A stretch of 64,000 nt of DNA from Nodularia sp. (in: cyanobacteria) (GTDB lineage Bacteria > Cyanobacteriota > Cyanobacteriia > Cyanobacteriales > Nostocaceae), in the NCBI GenBank assembly GCA_007692755.1, contig REBL01000116.1, forward strand, positions 1 through 64,000, read 5' to 3'. The notes under the pieces are model-generated. The model had not been told where the DNA came from, did no database searches, and saw nothing but the letters and a program-made list of their open reading frames with translations. Within the stretch, counting starts at the first letter, position 1; each line of letters starts with the position of its first letter. Below are positions 27,300 through 37,153 of the stretch, one piece after another. The translations under genes were made by a program, and so were the position numbers.

Positions 27300-28058
27300 T
27301 TAGGCAGATGTAGTTGCTATCGAGCCAAAATTTCCAAATTTAGCGTACAGACGATTGAGCTGAAATGGCCCAAGTATGAGATCCAATGCAACGAGATTGA
27401 TCAGCATAGCAATTTCAAATTGTATCTTTTCATCTACGCTGCTCTTGCCAGGAATTTTGAGCCGTATACTATCGAGTTCAAAAACAGCTTTGGTTGTAAG
27501 GGCTGTAAGGGCACCATTAACAGGATCAGGCAACCCACTGACCAAGGCACTAAATTCGTCATCCACGCTAAAGCTAGGACGAACAGAGCTAGGTAGTGAT
27601 CCAATGATGCTTCGGTCGATGAACTTCGTTAAATCTCTAAAAACCCCCAGTGAAATTGGGTCTTCCCCCAGTCCCCGCGTCCACCTATATATAACGCCAG
27701 TGGTTGCCTGAGCTTTCAACCTATTGATTTCTGTCTTAGCCGCGCCTTCTATGCCATTTATCTGTTCTTTAATATCGGCAAGACTAACTAGACTTACCAA
27801 TACAGCTACCGTATCTTCAATCTTCGTATCGGAGGGCAGTACTTCAATGGCGGATTGTATCCGTGATGCATCCGGCAGTCGTTTAATAAGTTTATCTAGC
27901 TCATCTTGATTATTAATGGTCTTTGCTAGTTCTTTAGCAATGGTTTTCTTTAATTTTGCTTCTGCTTGAGTCGCAACTGTTGCAGCATCAATATCTTCGG
28001 GAAAAATCCAGATGGTTCTTTCTTCAACAGTGACTTGAAAACCAAATTTGGTGGTCAT
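27300..28058 (-). CDS. Hypothetical protein, 252 aa, shares a C-terminal motif with its neighbour
   Basis: The ATG at 28058 has AAGGATGA upstream. The first part begins with beta-type segments (FGFQVTVEERTIWIFPE), then alternating Lys/Glu/Asp helices, and the end carries a hydrophobic stretch (FEIAMLINLVALDLILGPF) before NRLYAKFG. The final motif LGPF-x3-R-x3-KFG is shared with the 258-aa gene 13 bases downstream. There is no signal peptide and no known domain. A 255-base gap separates it from the LamG/collar gene, so it may head a separate transcript with the genes down to the PDZ protein. Confidence 0.65.
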   Translation of the reverse strand: MTTKFGFQVTVEERTIWIFPEDIDAATVATQAEAKLKKTIAKELAKTINNQDELDKLIKRLPDASRIQSAIEVLPSDTKIEDTVAVLVSLVSLADIKEQINGIEGAAKTEINRLKAQATTGVIYRWTRGLGEDPISLGVFRDLTKFIDRSIIGSLPSSVRPSFSVDDEFSALVSGLPDPVNGALTALTTKAVFELDSIRLKIPGKSSVDEKIQFEIAMLINLVALDLILGPFQLNRLYAKFGNFGSIATTSA

Positions 28059-28313
28059 AATTTCATCCTTTTTTGGGCTTGATTAGGAAAAAAGTAGAGG
28101 AAAAGCGAAAATCAAGAGATAGTAATTCTCATTAAACTAAGCCACTTTGCCTGAGAATTTGCATCGAATCGCACGTAAGAATCTGATGCCACAGCGAGTT
28201 TAGGTAGGACATACTATGGTGCTACTTATTATTAATGCACTGAGGGGTGAACTGCTTTGACGCAGGTAGACAACAAAACAGTGTTTTAGGGGCGTGCCTT
28301 TTGTCACTAACCC

Positions 28314-31300
28314 TTAGTATTTAATAATGTAATTCAGAGCAACAAACGGGGGGCGGTTCTCGTGGCTGTCTCCAGAACCCTCTTGTTTTTCTGTTACCTG
28401 GGCAGGTTTAAGAGACGATTCTTTTAAATTGTAATGGTAAATATTCTCTCCATTACGATATATATTTGCTGCTTTTTGCTTCATTGTTCCACTTAATGTA
28501 TGAGGATTGTAATGGACTTGTACAGCATGACTGTGAATTGGCATCTGAGCTTTAGTGAGTGCAACTGATACCTGGCCACCAGATGCGCCGAGTGTATAGT
28601 CTGTGTCTGTTGAGGCTCCAACTAAAAATCTCTCCCGATAATCAGGCAAATTAAATACAAACTTCTCTTCACCAAAAAGGATTTTGGCTAGATCCTTATA
28701 TTTTTCTCCCATAACCTGCTGTCCATTACACAGCAACCATCCGTCAGGAGCGATAACTCCAGCAAATGGAATTACAGCACCCACTGGCATGATCTCGCCA
28801 GTTTTGTCTCGAATTCGCTGTCTGACTTGTAGATTTCCAGTTATTTCTACACCACTACCACCGCTAAATTTGGCAGCCAAACCATCACTATGCTGAGTTA
28901 CAGTCAAACCGGAACCATGACCTGAATTCTCAATGCAAACAGCAGGAGTCGCATCGTCTTTTACTTTTTGCTCTGTGTCCTGTTCTTGCTGATATCTTTT
29001 ATCTTGCTCTTTCTGCCATTTGATCTGGTCTTGAGAAAGCGCCTGATCATAACTACGGAAATGAGCAAGCTTTCCTTGATAATCTATTCCAAGAGTTGCA
29101 GTTTCTGCTGGCGGTAAAGGCTTATTCTTACCATTTTCTGAGTGCCATATTTCCCCATTTTTGTAAATTTTCATCTCGCCTATTTCAGCATCTTTAATAA
29201 ATGCCCAGTGAATCCAGCCCCCCTTAAAATCGTTTGCTTCATATTTTTTTGAAATACGGTCATAATTTTGACCTTCATTACCGCAATCAAAGTAAATCTT
29301 GTTGTCACTCCAAGGCAAATGAATCATAATGACTCTGTTGTCATTAGGATCTTGAACTCTCACTACCCTGTTTGCAGGTAGGCTCTCTGCGCCCCAAGCC
29401 CAGAAGCTGAAAGTCACTTTGCTACCACTTGGTATTACTTTTGGATTAAGGACAATATGATTACCAGAAGCCCCATCAAAGTTAAGACAGCGACTAAATT
29501 TATCATCATTCACTACTTGCAGTGATCCAGTTATTGTAGCCCCACGATTATTACCTGATGAATCTACAAGATGACCAGCATAAAAACCTTGATTTAGTTT
29601 TAAGTGAACTAATGGTTGTACATATAGAGAATTTTCCTGGGTTTGAACTTCAGTTGAGCCATAACTTTCGCCATTATTATCATCATTACGGATAATGTGA
29701 GCAGCACTTCTATTGCCCAATTGACTAACAGATAAAAGTGAGTTCGCTATCTCTGTATCGTTACTATTAGATTCATGATTCCTGGCTGTGAGAATCAGTT
29801 TATTAGATATCTCGACTCCACTACCGCCACTAAACTTAGCGGCTAGTCCTTTGCCTTTTTGATCCACAGTCAACCCCGATCCACTGCCATTATTCTCAAT
29901 GCGGACAGCATCACCATTGCCCTTCAATTTTTTGATGGACAGCAACTCGCTTAGGGCGTCGGCATTGGGATCACTTTTACCCACTCGGGGGTCAAATCCC
30001 ATAGCCAAACCGTAGCCAGCGCCATTATTGCTAAGCTTTGCAGGTATAGCAGGCACTCTATCAATCGGAATCTCGAATTCTCCCTCGCCGTACCGATCAA
30101 TGTCTTCGTAGCACAGCCGCAGTACACTGCGACCGGGAGGTGCTGTCGTTTTCAGGTTCTCTAAACTCAGCAGTATAATCTCATTTGGCTTCAAACTAAC
30201 CTCACGATTACCGTTTTCACCTGTAATTTGCTTTGGGCTAATCTTCCAAAAAACAATACCTCCAGAAGCTTGGCGATAACTTGGATGTAATTGATCATGC
30301 TTGAGTTTGAGATTAGTGTTCATTAAGTCATCCCCATCTCCAAGCCCCTTGGCATCGATAGAAGCAACCCCAAATTTCAGAATTTTTGTTGTAGATTCTA
30401 TAGATTTACGCTCTGGGGGGTTTCGATTTTCAGACTCAGTTTTTGAGGGGTTTAGATTTTCCACGATGCAGCGACCATTCTCTATCTCTATGCATTTAAA
30501 GGTGTCCTCAGCAATAACAGCCTTGGTCTTTGGATCAATTTTTTTGGCATAATACTTATCACCTTTCTTAAGGTCGCTAATTTCCGTTTCAACTAGCTCA
30601 GTCAGTGTATCGATTTTGAGAATAAACTTTGGCTCCTTATCAAACTGAGTATTGGCATTTCCAAGGATAAGTGGAGCGGCAGTTTGACTGGCATTGCGAT
30701 TTATATTCTTAATGTAGAGAGTCAGACAAGTGGTTGTGCCGTTATTAAGAACTACGGGGGCACCGACTACCCCTACTTCCAATGGCGGTTTACGAATTGA
30801 AGGCTCGCGGTACAAAATACTGAGTGGCTGTGCTCGATGCCCATCTAAGGGGTGTGAAGGATTCTCAAGGATAGTAAGTCCTTGGTATCGCAATCCAACG
30901 GTAGTAGGTCGCGACCCTGAACCTGGTTCAGCCGCAATCCCCGGCAGAAAAAGGGTGAGGCTCCTCTTCTCAGATGTCAACTCGACTTGGATATCTGTCC
31001 GAAGGAAGCAAATGCAGTCCTGAACATCCCACTTATTAAGGCTAATGCTCCACCCTGGATTCTTTTCGCGGATAGGCTGGATAAATTTTTCGGCATCACT
31101 TTCTAGAAGAGGTAGTGCGATCGTGCCAGGACGAAACACGAGACAGAAATGAAAAAGATTGTTGTCAAACGATGCAGTTTCAGTGCTTTGGGGAATGACG
31201 AGAGTCGTGTTTTCTGTAACGTTCTCCAACTCTAGGCGTAGTTCCTGTGGCTCAGGACTGTGAATGTAGAGAGACGGTTCATCGTCGGCATTAACCAACT

Positions 31301-31997
31301 GCCATCTAATCGCAGTAGTCTCCTTGAATGCGGCATGGGCGGTTACATCGCGCTGTCTATTTTGCTGAAGTTGATTGGCATTTAGTGCCGTCTTCCATAT
31401 CCGTAGATGGGCTAATTTCCCTGTCCATCCATTTTCCTTTGCACCAATTACCAAATCAGTGGCAGCAAGAGTTTCATTTAATTCACCAGTAACCTTGACA
31501 CCATCATTGATAGGCTGTGCCTGGTTAGTAACCTCGACACCATCCTTGAAGAAGGCAATTTGGGCGGAATTGACCGTTTTGTTTACCACGATCGCCCAGT
31601 GATGAAGTCCTTCAGCATCCTGAATTTCATAAGAATTTTGACCAATAGACCAGTGTAAATCATTCCCCTCCATCCAAATTCTGACAGGCCCTTGCAGAAT
31701 AAATTTTTGCCCCCCTCCCATCGCCGCTGTATCTGGCTTAACCCAGAACTCAATGGTCAACTGTTTTGTATCGCCAATCAGATCCTCACTAATTCGCTGA
31801 CTAAGATTAGGAACTGTAAGTTGACCACCCGAATTAATCTGTAGACAAGATCCCAATAGATCAAGGGTGCTGGGGGTGCATTCTTCTGCAATTGCCTTCA
31901 AGCCTGGATCACTTGTATCGGGCCATTGAGTATTACTGTTATCTAGTGGTTGATAGAATGAGAGATTGATCAGAAGGTGTTTACTGATGAGTGGCAT
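28314..31997 (-). CDS. LamG / tail-fibre / phage tail-collar protein, 1227 aa
   Basis: Domains in order: LamG/concanavalin-like lectin domain 1 (about 40-215, with LHHWAIVVNKT and KLAHLRIWKTAL); a long unassigned beta region; a fibre-like repeat (about 697-737); LamG domain 2 (about 796-995, with GGWIHWAFIKDAEIGEMKIY); a second copy of the fibre repeat (about 1021-1060); and a phage tail-collar domain (about 1070-1130, GAVIPFAGVIAPDGWLLCNG then NLPDYRERFLVGA). The shared repeat is GSGLTV...GLAAKFSGGSGVEI. The ending, HENRPPFVALNYIIKY, is typical of phage tail-fibre tips. It has no signal peptide. It looks like a receptor-binding fibre with added lectin modules, though no sheath, tube or baseplate gene is present. 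Confidence 0.82.
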   Translation of the reverse strand: MPLISKHLLINLSFYQPLDNSNTQWPDTSDPGLKAIAEECTPSTLDLLGSCLQINSGGQLTVPNLSQRISEDLIGDTKQLTIEFWVKPDTAAMGGGQKFILQGPVRIWMEGNDLHWSIGQNSYEIQDAEGLHHWAIVVNKTVNSAQIAFFKDGVEVTNQAQPINDGVKVTGELNETLAATDLVIGAKENGWTGKLAHLRIWKTALNANQLQQNRQRDVTAHAAFKETTAIRWQLVNADDEPSLYIHSPEPQELRLELENVTENTTLVIPQSTETASFDNNLFHFCLVFRPGTIALPLLESDAEKFIQPIREKNPGWSISLNKWDVQDCICFLRTDIQVELTSEKRSLTLFLPGIAAEPGSGSRPTTVGLRYQGLTILENPSHPLDGHRAQPLSILYREPSIRKPPLEVGVVGAPVVLNNGTTTCLTLYIKNINRNASQTAAPLILGNANTQFDKEPKFILKIDTLTELVETEISDLKKGDKYYAKKIDPKTKAVIAEDTFKCIEIENGRCIVENLNPSKTESENRNPPERKSIESTTKILKFGVASIDAKGLGDGDDLMNTNLKLKHDQLHPSYRQASGGIVFWKISPKQITGENGNREVSLKPNEIILLSLENLKTTAPPGRSVLRLCYEDIDRYGEGEFEIPIDRVPAIPAKLSNNGAGYGLAMGFDPRVGKSDPNADALSELLSIKKLKGNGDAVRIENNGSGSGLTVDQKGKGLAAKFSGGSGVEISNKLILTARNHESNSNDTEIANSLLSVSQLGNRSAAHIIRNDDNNGESYGSTEVQTQENSLYVQPLVHLKLNQGFYAGHLVDSSGNNRGATITGSLQVVNDDKFSRCLNFDGASGNHIVLNPKVIPSGSKVTFSFWAWGAESLPANRVVRVQDPNDNRVIMIHLPWSDNKIYFDCGNEGQNYDRISKKYEANDFKGGWIHWAFIKDAEIGEMKIYKNGEIWHSENGKNKPLPPAETATLGIDYQGKLAHFRSYDQALSQDQIKWQKEQDKRYQQEQDTEQKVKDDATPAVCIENSGHGSGLTVTQHSDGLAAKFSGGSGVEITGNLQVRQRIRDKTGEIMPVGAVIPFAGVIAPDGWLLCNGQQVMGEKYKDLAKILFGEEKFVFNLPDYRERFLVGASTDTDYTLGASGGQVSVALTKAQMPIHSHAVQVHYNPHTLSGTMKQKAANIYRNGENIYHYNLKESSLKPAQVTEKQEGSGDSHENRPPFVALNYIIKY

Positions 31998-32059
31998 AGC
32001 TTTTTACCTAAATAAATTAAGTTGATTAGTAATGATTAGTCGTGAGTTGTAGTCAATGG

Positions 32060-35000
32060 CTACGTCTTTTTCTCGCTCTCACTAGATTGAAGCAATAACC
32101 AACCTTCACGGACTTCGATTCCTGGATCAAAATCAGTCTCTTCCCCTGGCGATACCAGTGCCAAGGAAATTTCTGCCAATCGTGGATTTAAAAGTGTCTC
32201 CAGTGCCCAATCTTCTAGGGGCTGACGATCTTCTTTGTCCTTAACATAGAGGCGATCTCCTGGTGGCTTCATCTCTTCCAGCCATCCCTTTTCAATTAGA
32301 CGATCCAACTCTGGGTGGCTATGTCCCAAGCTTGCTGTAATTTTCTGTAGCAGTTCGCGATCTTGACAGCCTAGCGGATTCAGAAGTGCATTATCTAATT
32401 CCTGAACAAGTTCTGAATCGCTCAACCTTTCATCAATTGCAACGCTATTCCCAGCACTATCAAAGATACGAATTAGATAATTCTTATTCTCGTTGTTAAC
32501 TTTTCTGGCAATGACCGAACTTTTCCCTTGATTGGGAACAGATTCAGTATTCTGAGGTCTTCTCAAAATGAGAGCGTAATCCACCAAACTATACCCCAAT
32601 TTGGTGATTATTTTTCGTACAAGTTCTTGCTCTTGCTCTTGATATTTTGATGGCTCACGAAGCGCTTCATCTAATTCCTGAACAAGTTCTGAATCGGTCA
32701 ACCTTTGATCAATCGCAATTCTTTTCCCAGCACTATCAAAAATACGAACTTGGTACTCTTTATTCTGATCATCAACTTTCCTGGCGATAATCAAGCTTTT
32801 CCTTTCATTTGGAAAGGATTCAGTCACCTGGAGGTTCATTAAAATCAAATTGTATTCTGGTAGATTTTTCCTTTTGAGTAGCTCGTTAAGCTCTCTTATA
32901 ACAGTTTGCAAAGTGTGTCGCTTAACGCTTGGTCGTGGATAAAGAGTTTGCCAAATCCGGGTACTATCAGTTTTGACTTGCTCCAACCAACTCCACTGGC
33001 GATCAACCAGCGTGGGCATTGGTACTCGGCGACTCCGGGGACGGGTCAGGATAGGTGCCACCGGGAACCAAAGCCGCATTGCTTCCATTGCAGGTTCCCA
33101 CAGAGGACGTGGAATATCAATACTTTTCACCGGCAAAATGCCAGTAGTGAGATGGGCTTTTCCCCGTGGATCCATCAGCAGCGTCACCTGGAGGGGCGGA
33201 TTGGCTACCGACTGAGTGAAGTTCAGGTCATCAGCTTGATCGCCCTTATCGTGAGCGTTGATCTTGGCTTTTAATCCCCCCGCAGGAATTTCATCCTCCC
33301 TAAGTTCCAGCCTGCGGCTAGGATCGTTGTCGTCCGCTGCTTGGGCAACAAAAGTATTTTCAGCAAACCCGCTTGACTCCTCCATCCAATACCCCACAAC
33401 GCCATCATTACGGCTTTGATATTGTCCTAGCCGTAGTCGAAATTTCACATGCTCAAACTTATCCGTATCGCGATGGTGTCGATATTGATCCATCAGAAAG
33501 GCATCCCAATCCTGACGGATGGCAGGTTTATCTTTTAGCTGTAGATTCAACTCTGCACCTACCACGGCCACAGGTCGCCCGATCAACAGCGCCAGACTGC
33601 CCATACTGGTTGTTCCTTCTGGATCAATGTTCGCCATTGCATCATCCAGGGTGTTGAGAAAGCCTTCCAGAAATTGGGGCGATCGCGTTGCCCACAGGTA
33701 AAGTAACACCCGTGCTAATCGAACATTGTGGAGACTGGTACCCAGTTCACCTAAATCCTTGAATATTTCTGACTCGTCTGCTTCTGTCTGGGGTTCTGGC
33801 TGCCCATTAGTGGCATGAGTGTAGTAGCGATCGCTGGCAAACTTGAGCCATTGTCTACCCCGCTGACGCTCCCCAAAGCTTAGACCTGGCAAGCCGGGAG
33901 CATTCACCCATTCTAAAGTCTGGGTATTTTTGTCCGCAGCGAGTGCGCCCAGTGGGTTACCATCTCCATCAAAAACCAGCAACCGTCCCCTTAGCTTTTC
34001 TGGTACGAGCCAACCACAGATAGGCGATCGAGCTTCAGCCTCTACCATTTCTTGCGATTGTTGCAAATTGGTATCAAGCGCTGGCTTTTCTAGAGAAACC
34101 GCATCTTTGACATCTAGCCAGCGAAACATGACACGCGCCGGTTGAACTAATCGGGGCGGCAAAAAGACCTCCCCTGGTCGTCCTTTTTTATAGGGTGTTG
34201 GGACAATTACTTTGTCATCGCAAGTAATGTCAGTAACCTGCCCAAAATTGTCTATCAGCCGTAACTTGTCTAGCTTTAAGATCCCTGACCGAATAGGGGA
34301 GAAGTTATTGGTAGGCTCTGTTGTCCATTCGTTACTTTCACCTACTGCTGTTGCTACACGTTGGGTAAACTCCCGATATGGAGTCAGGCCAATGGGTTCA
34401 TCAATCGGTAAAGATAGTCCCAGCTTCCACTGAATGAGTTCCCCGTTAAAGCCACTGAGCGACTGACCCAAAAATGCTCGTGGGCGGAGTTTCTCAGTTT
34501 CGTCCGTTATTTTATCGGCATTGTCAAACAGCTTTTGGTAGGCTAGTAAAGCAACATAGAGGGGATCGGCAGTGCGACTAGCCTCTGCTCGTAATGGACG
34601 TTCTCCATACCATTTGACCAAAGCATCGAGTTCCGCTGGACTTGTTGGTAAAGGTTCCACAGGCATCGTTGGCAAGGCATTAAGAGGAACCTGCTTATAA
34701 TCATTAGCCAGCTTTGCGTACCAGTTTGTCAGTTCCTGGAGATACTCAGACTCTTTATCATCGTCTGGGTTGGCCCATAATTCAACTAAATTTCTAAAAT
34801 TGGTGCGTTTTTCGACATCATCAGGTTGTAAGCTAGCTCTTTTTTGAAGCAATTCATCCAGATAACTTCTAGGATCACTTGTTTTCCGAATGTCTCCAAG
34901 TATGATCAGTCGCACCATCAAACGCCGACGTAACACGTCCTCAATCCGCTCTTTTAAGACAAGAGATGGCGTATCTCCAATAACACAGCGGCCTGAAAAG

Positions 35001-36997
35001 CGATCGGGATTGTCATGAGTCCACAGCACCTCAGGCTCTATATCTGGATTCTGCGAGCCAAGCGAGTAATTTCCTGTAATAATGTCGCTATCATAATTCC
35101 TTGACCCACCCGGCATTCGGGATTCCGCTGGATGCATGTCGATACCCCAATCGAAAAAGAGTGGGTTCCAGGGTCGCTGCAACTTATGGACTTGTCGGAA
35201 GCCGATAGATTTACTTGTACTATTGTCCCTGCTAGGGGGATTTTTTTCCCTTTCCCATTGCTCTTCCCATTGCTCCGAAAGCCATTGGAGTAAAGAATTT
35301 CGTACCCTACGATTTCTAAACATCGCATCTGTATTGTCAAAATTCTCAAAGGAGGTTTCATGAATGTGGCATGGTAGGATTCCATCTGTAGCGTTTCGTC
35401 CATCCTGACCATGGCGCTCATTCAGCTGAACTTTTCCACCAGTGATTAACACCACAGGATCCGTCGGCTGCCAATATCGCGCTCCAGCTATTGACTGCAA
35501 ACTATACTGAACTTGGCGCGAGGGCATTTCTGGGTTGTCTTCTAGCTTCGCTGCCTGTTTTAAGTCATGATTGAGCTGAGTAATTTGACCTTCTAGCTCT
35601 GCTTTCATGATTTCCAGGCGATCGCGAGTGCTTTTGATAACATCTGAAAGATAGCTAACTCGCGCAAGTGATCGTGTTTCAATATAATTTACAACTTCAT
35701 CAATATCGAGAAACTTCCCTCGACCACCATCTGTGCGGCGATAGACGCACCGTATATAACTACACCAATCCCCATAAAGCTGTCTGGACGATTGCTCCAA
35801 CTCACTTGTCAACTGGCTGTACTTAGCTTGAGCATGATTGAGATGACGTAATGCGACTAGAACATCATTAGGCAAGATATCAGTACATGGACGATCAGAG
35901 TGTATCGTCCAGTAATTACATTCCTGCACCGGCTCAAAGGATTTTTGATGGCGATATTGGCGTAGATGCAGTCCAATATCTTGCACTTCCGAGGCTAGTT
36001 GGTCTTCAATATGCAGTTCTTCAAGCTGCTCTTCAATTTGTTTCGTCAGATTAAAATCAAGGGATTTTTCCTCAGCAATCTCACGGGCGATAAGTGCTGA
36101 AAGGGCTTCAGATGCAGTATTTCCTATAGCAACTTTAACAACTTTTAGAGATTCGTCATCCTGCGACTGATTGTCTAGGGAGTTACTGTCTTTGTCTTTC
36201 ACTAACTTGATGCTGGCGTAGCAAATTAGTGTTTCTGGTTGCTGATTTCCATCTACACGCCAGCCCCGTAGCTTTTCAATATATGAGCCAAGAGATTTAG
36301 AGTCAACCTCCCAATTAAGTTTTGGAGTTAACTTGGTATCACCATACCAACCGAACACATCATAGTGAATATCTGACCAGTTATCTGATTCAAGATTGGG
36401 TTCCCAATCCTGAAATCCAAACACTGTCATGCAATTTGGGTAGTAGGCTGCAAATGTGGGTTCCCCATTCGTGATCGCCGTGAGTTGTTCCAGATACTCT
36501 GAGGGATTGCTGTCATCTTCCAGTTTTATCCATTCATCCCAGGGAAGCTTCCGTCCCAGAAAACGATAGGGTCTTCCTTCGTCTGATGTTTTGTGGAAGA
36601 TATTTACCGCAGGGGCTTGATTCATCGGCGACCACAGGTAGTCACTTTCGACAACCCAGATTTTCTCATCTTGACTACCCACTGGCCGACGTCGGATCAA
36701 CCAGCGATTAGGGACAGCAGGCATTTCAAGCTTGCCATTCACCACTTCACCATGACATAACCCATCGGGCAACGCCCAGTGCAAATGGACACCCTTCTGC
36801 AACGTCATGTTGCTATTTGCGAATGGCGCGGTGGCAACAGAGTCACCCAGCCAGGGAATATCACTGTTAACGTCTCGATTTTCTCGGCTGTCATAATATG
36901 GCAGACGACGAAAATCTGCTGTTGCTTCTGTAGATGGTTCCGATTTATTTAGATACAGCGCATCTATGTGCACTGGAACCATGAGGATTTTGCTCAT
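32060..36997 (-). CDS. Giant conserved protein of unknown function, 1645 aa
   Basis: The first intact gene of the cluster. It begins MSKILMVPVHIDALYLN, then has segments such as GVHLHWALPDGLCHG and NRWLIRRRPVG. From memory this N-terminus recurs in giant hypothetical proteins of actinobacteria, myxobacteria and cyanobacteria, always unassigned. A coiled-coil stretch (about 435-495) has LEIMKAELEGQITQLNHDLK. Near the C-terminus a module of roughly 85 residues is duplicated: ARKVDDQNKEYQVRIFDSAG and ARKVNNENKNYLIRIFDSAG, each followed by a DSELVQELD helix. There is no signal peptide, TM helix or catalytic motif that I can identify. A scaffold-like role is inferred from size alone. 62 bases separate it from the LamG/collar gene. 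Confidence 0.72.
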   Translation of the reverse strand: MSKILMVPVHIDALYLNKSEPSTEATADFRRLPYYDSRENRDVNSDIPWLGDSVATAPFANSNMTLQKGVHLHWALPDGLCHGEVVNGKLEMPAVPNRWLIRRRPVGSQDEKIWVVESDYLWSPMNQAPAVNIFHKTSDEGRPYRFLGRKLPWDEWIKLEDDSNPSEYLEQLTAITNGEPTFAAYYPNCMTVFGFQDWEPNLESDNWSDIHYDVFGWYGDTKLTPKLNWEVDSKSLGSYIEKLRGWRVDGNQQPETLICYASIKLVKDKDSNSLDNQSQDDESLKVVKVAIGNTASEALSALIAREIAEEKSLDFNLTKQIEEQLEELHIEDQLASEVQDIGLHLRQYRHQKSFEPVQECNYWTIHSDRPCTDILPNDVLVALRHLNHAQAKYSQLTSELEQSSRQLYGDWCSYIRCVYRRTDGGRGKFLDIDEVVNYIETRSLARVSYLSDVIKSTRDRLEIMKAELEGQITQLNHDLKQAAKLEDNPEMPSRQVQYSLQSIAGARYWQPTDPVVLITGGKVQLNERHGQDGRNATDGILPCHIHETSFENFDNTDAMFRNRRVRNSLLQWLSEQWEEQWEREKNPPSRDNSTSKSIGFRQVHKLQRPWNPLFFDWGIDMHPAESRMPGGSRNYDSDIITGNYSLGSQNPDIEPEVLWTHDNPDRFSGRCVIGDTPSLVLKERIEDVLRRRLMVRLIILGDIRKTSDPRSYLDELLQKRASLQPDDVEKRTNFRNLVELWANPDDDKESEYLQELTNWYAKLANDYKQVPLNALPTMPVEPLPTSPAELDALVKWYGERPLRAEASRTADPLYVALLAYQKLFDNADKITDETEKLRPRAFLGQSLSGFNGELIQWKLGLSLPIDEPIGLTPYREFTQRVATAVGESNEWTTEPTNNFSPIRSGILKLDKLRLIDNFGQVTDITCDDKVIVPTPYKKGRPGEVFLPPRLVQPARVMFRWLDVKDAVSLEKPALDTNLQQSQEMVEAEARSPICGWLVPEKLRGRLLVFDGDGNPLGALAADKNTQTLEWVNAPGLPGLSFGERQRGRQWLKFASDRYYTHATNGQPEPQTEADESEIFKDLGELGTSLHNVRLARVLLYLWATRSPQFLEGFLNTLDDAMANIDPEGTTSMGSLALLIGRPVAVVGAELNLQLKDKPAIRQDWDAFLMDQYRHHRDTDKFEHVKFRLRLGQYQSRNDGVVGYWMEESSGFAENTFVAQAADDNDPSRRLELREDEIPAGGLKAKINAHDKGDQADDLNFTQSVANPPLQVTLLMDPRGKAHLTTGILPVKSIDIPRPLWEPAMEAMRLWFPVAPILTRPRSRRVPMPTLVDRQWSWLEQVKTDSTRIWQTLYPRPSVKRHTLQTVIRELNELLKRKNLPEYNLILMNLQVTESFPNERKSLIIARKVDDQNKEYQVRIFDSAGKRIAIDQRLTDSELVQELDEALREPSKYQEQEQELVRKIITKLGYSLVDYALILRRPQNTESVPNQGKSSVIARKVNNENKNYLIRIFDSAGNSVAIDERLSDSELVQELDNALLNPLGCQDRELLQKITASLGHSHPELDRLIEKGWLEEMKPPGDRLYVKDKEDRQPLEDWALETLLNPRLAEISLALVSPGEETDFDPGIEVREGWLLLQSSESEKKT

Positions 36998-37153
36998 ACT
37001 AAATTGCGCTCAAACATAATATTTATACTCCCTACTCCCAGCCAAAGTTACTATCTTTGACTGCAACTCGGTATCAATTAGTTACCTCAGAGGATGTTTG
37101 AAAAGTGAGTTGATAATTAAAATTAAACGGAAATTTCAGGAAGCGAGAAAATT

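Noticed and set aside
17358-36997. Contractile injection system or prophage
   Set aside because: Only a collar/fibre-type domain is phage-like. I see no sheath, tube, baseplate, spike, AAA+ or capsid, terminase or integrase gene.
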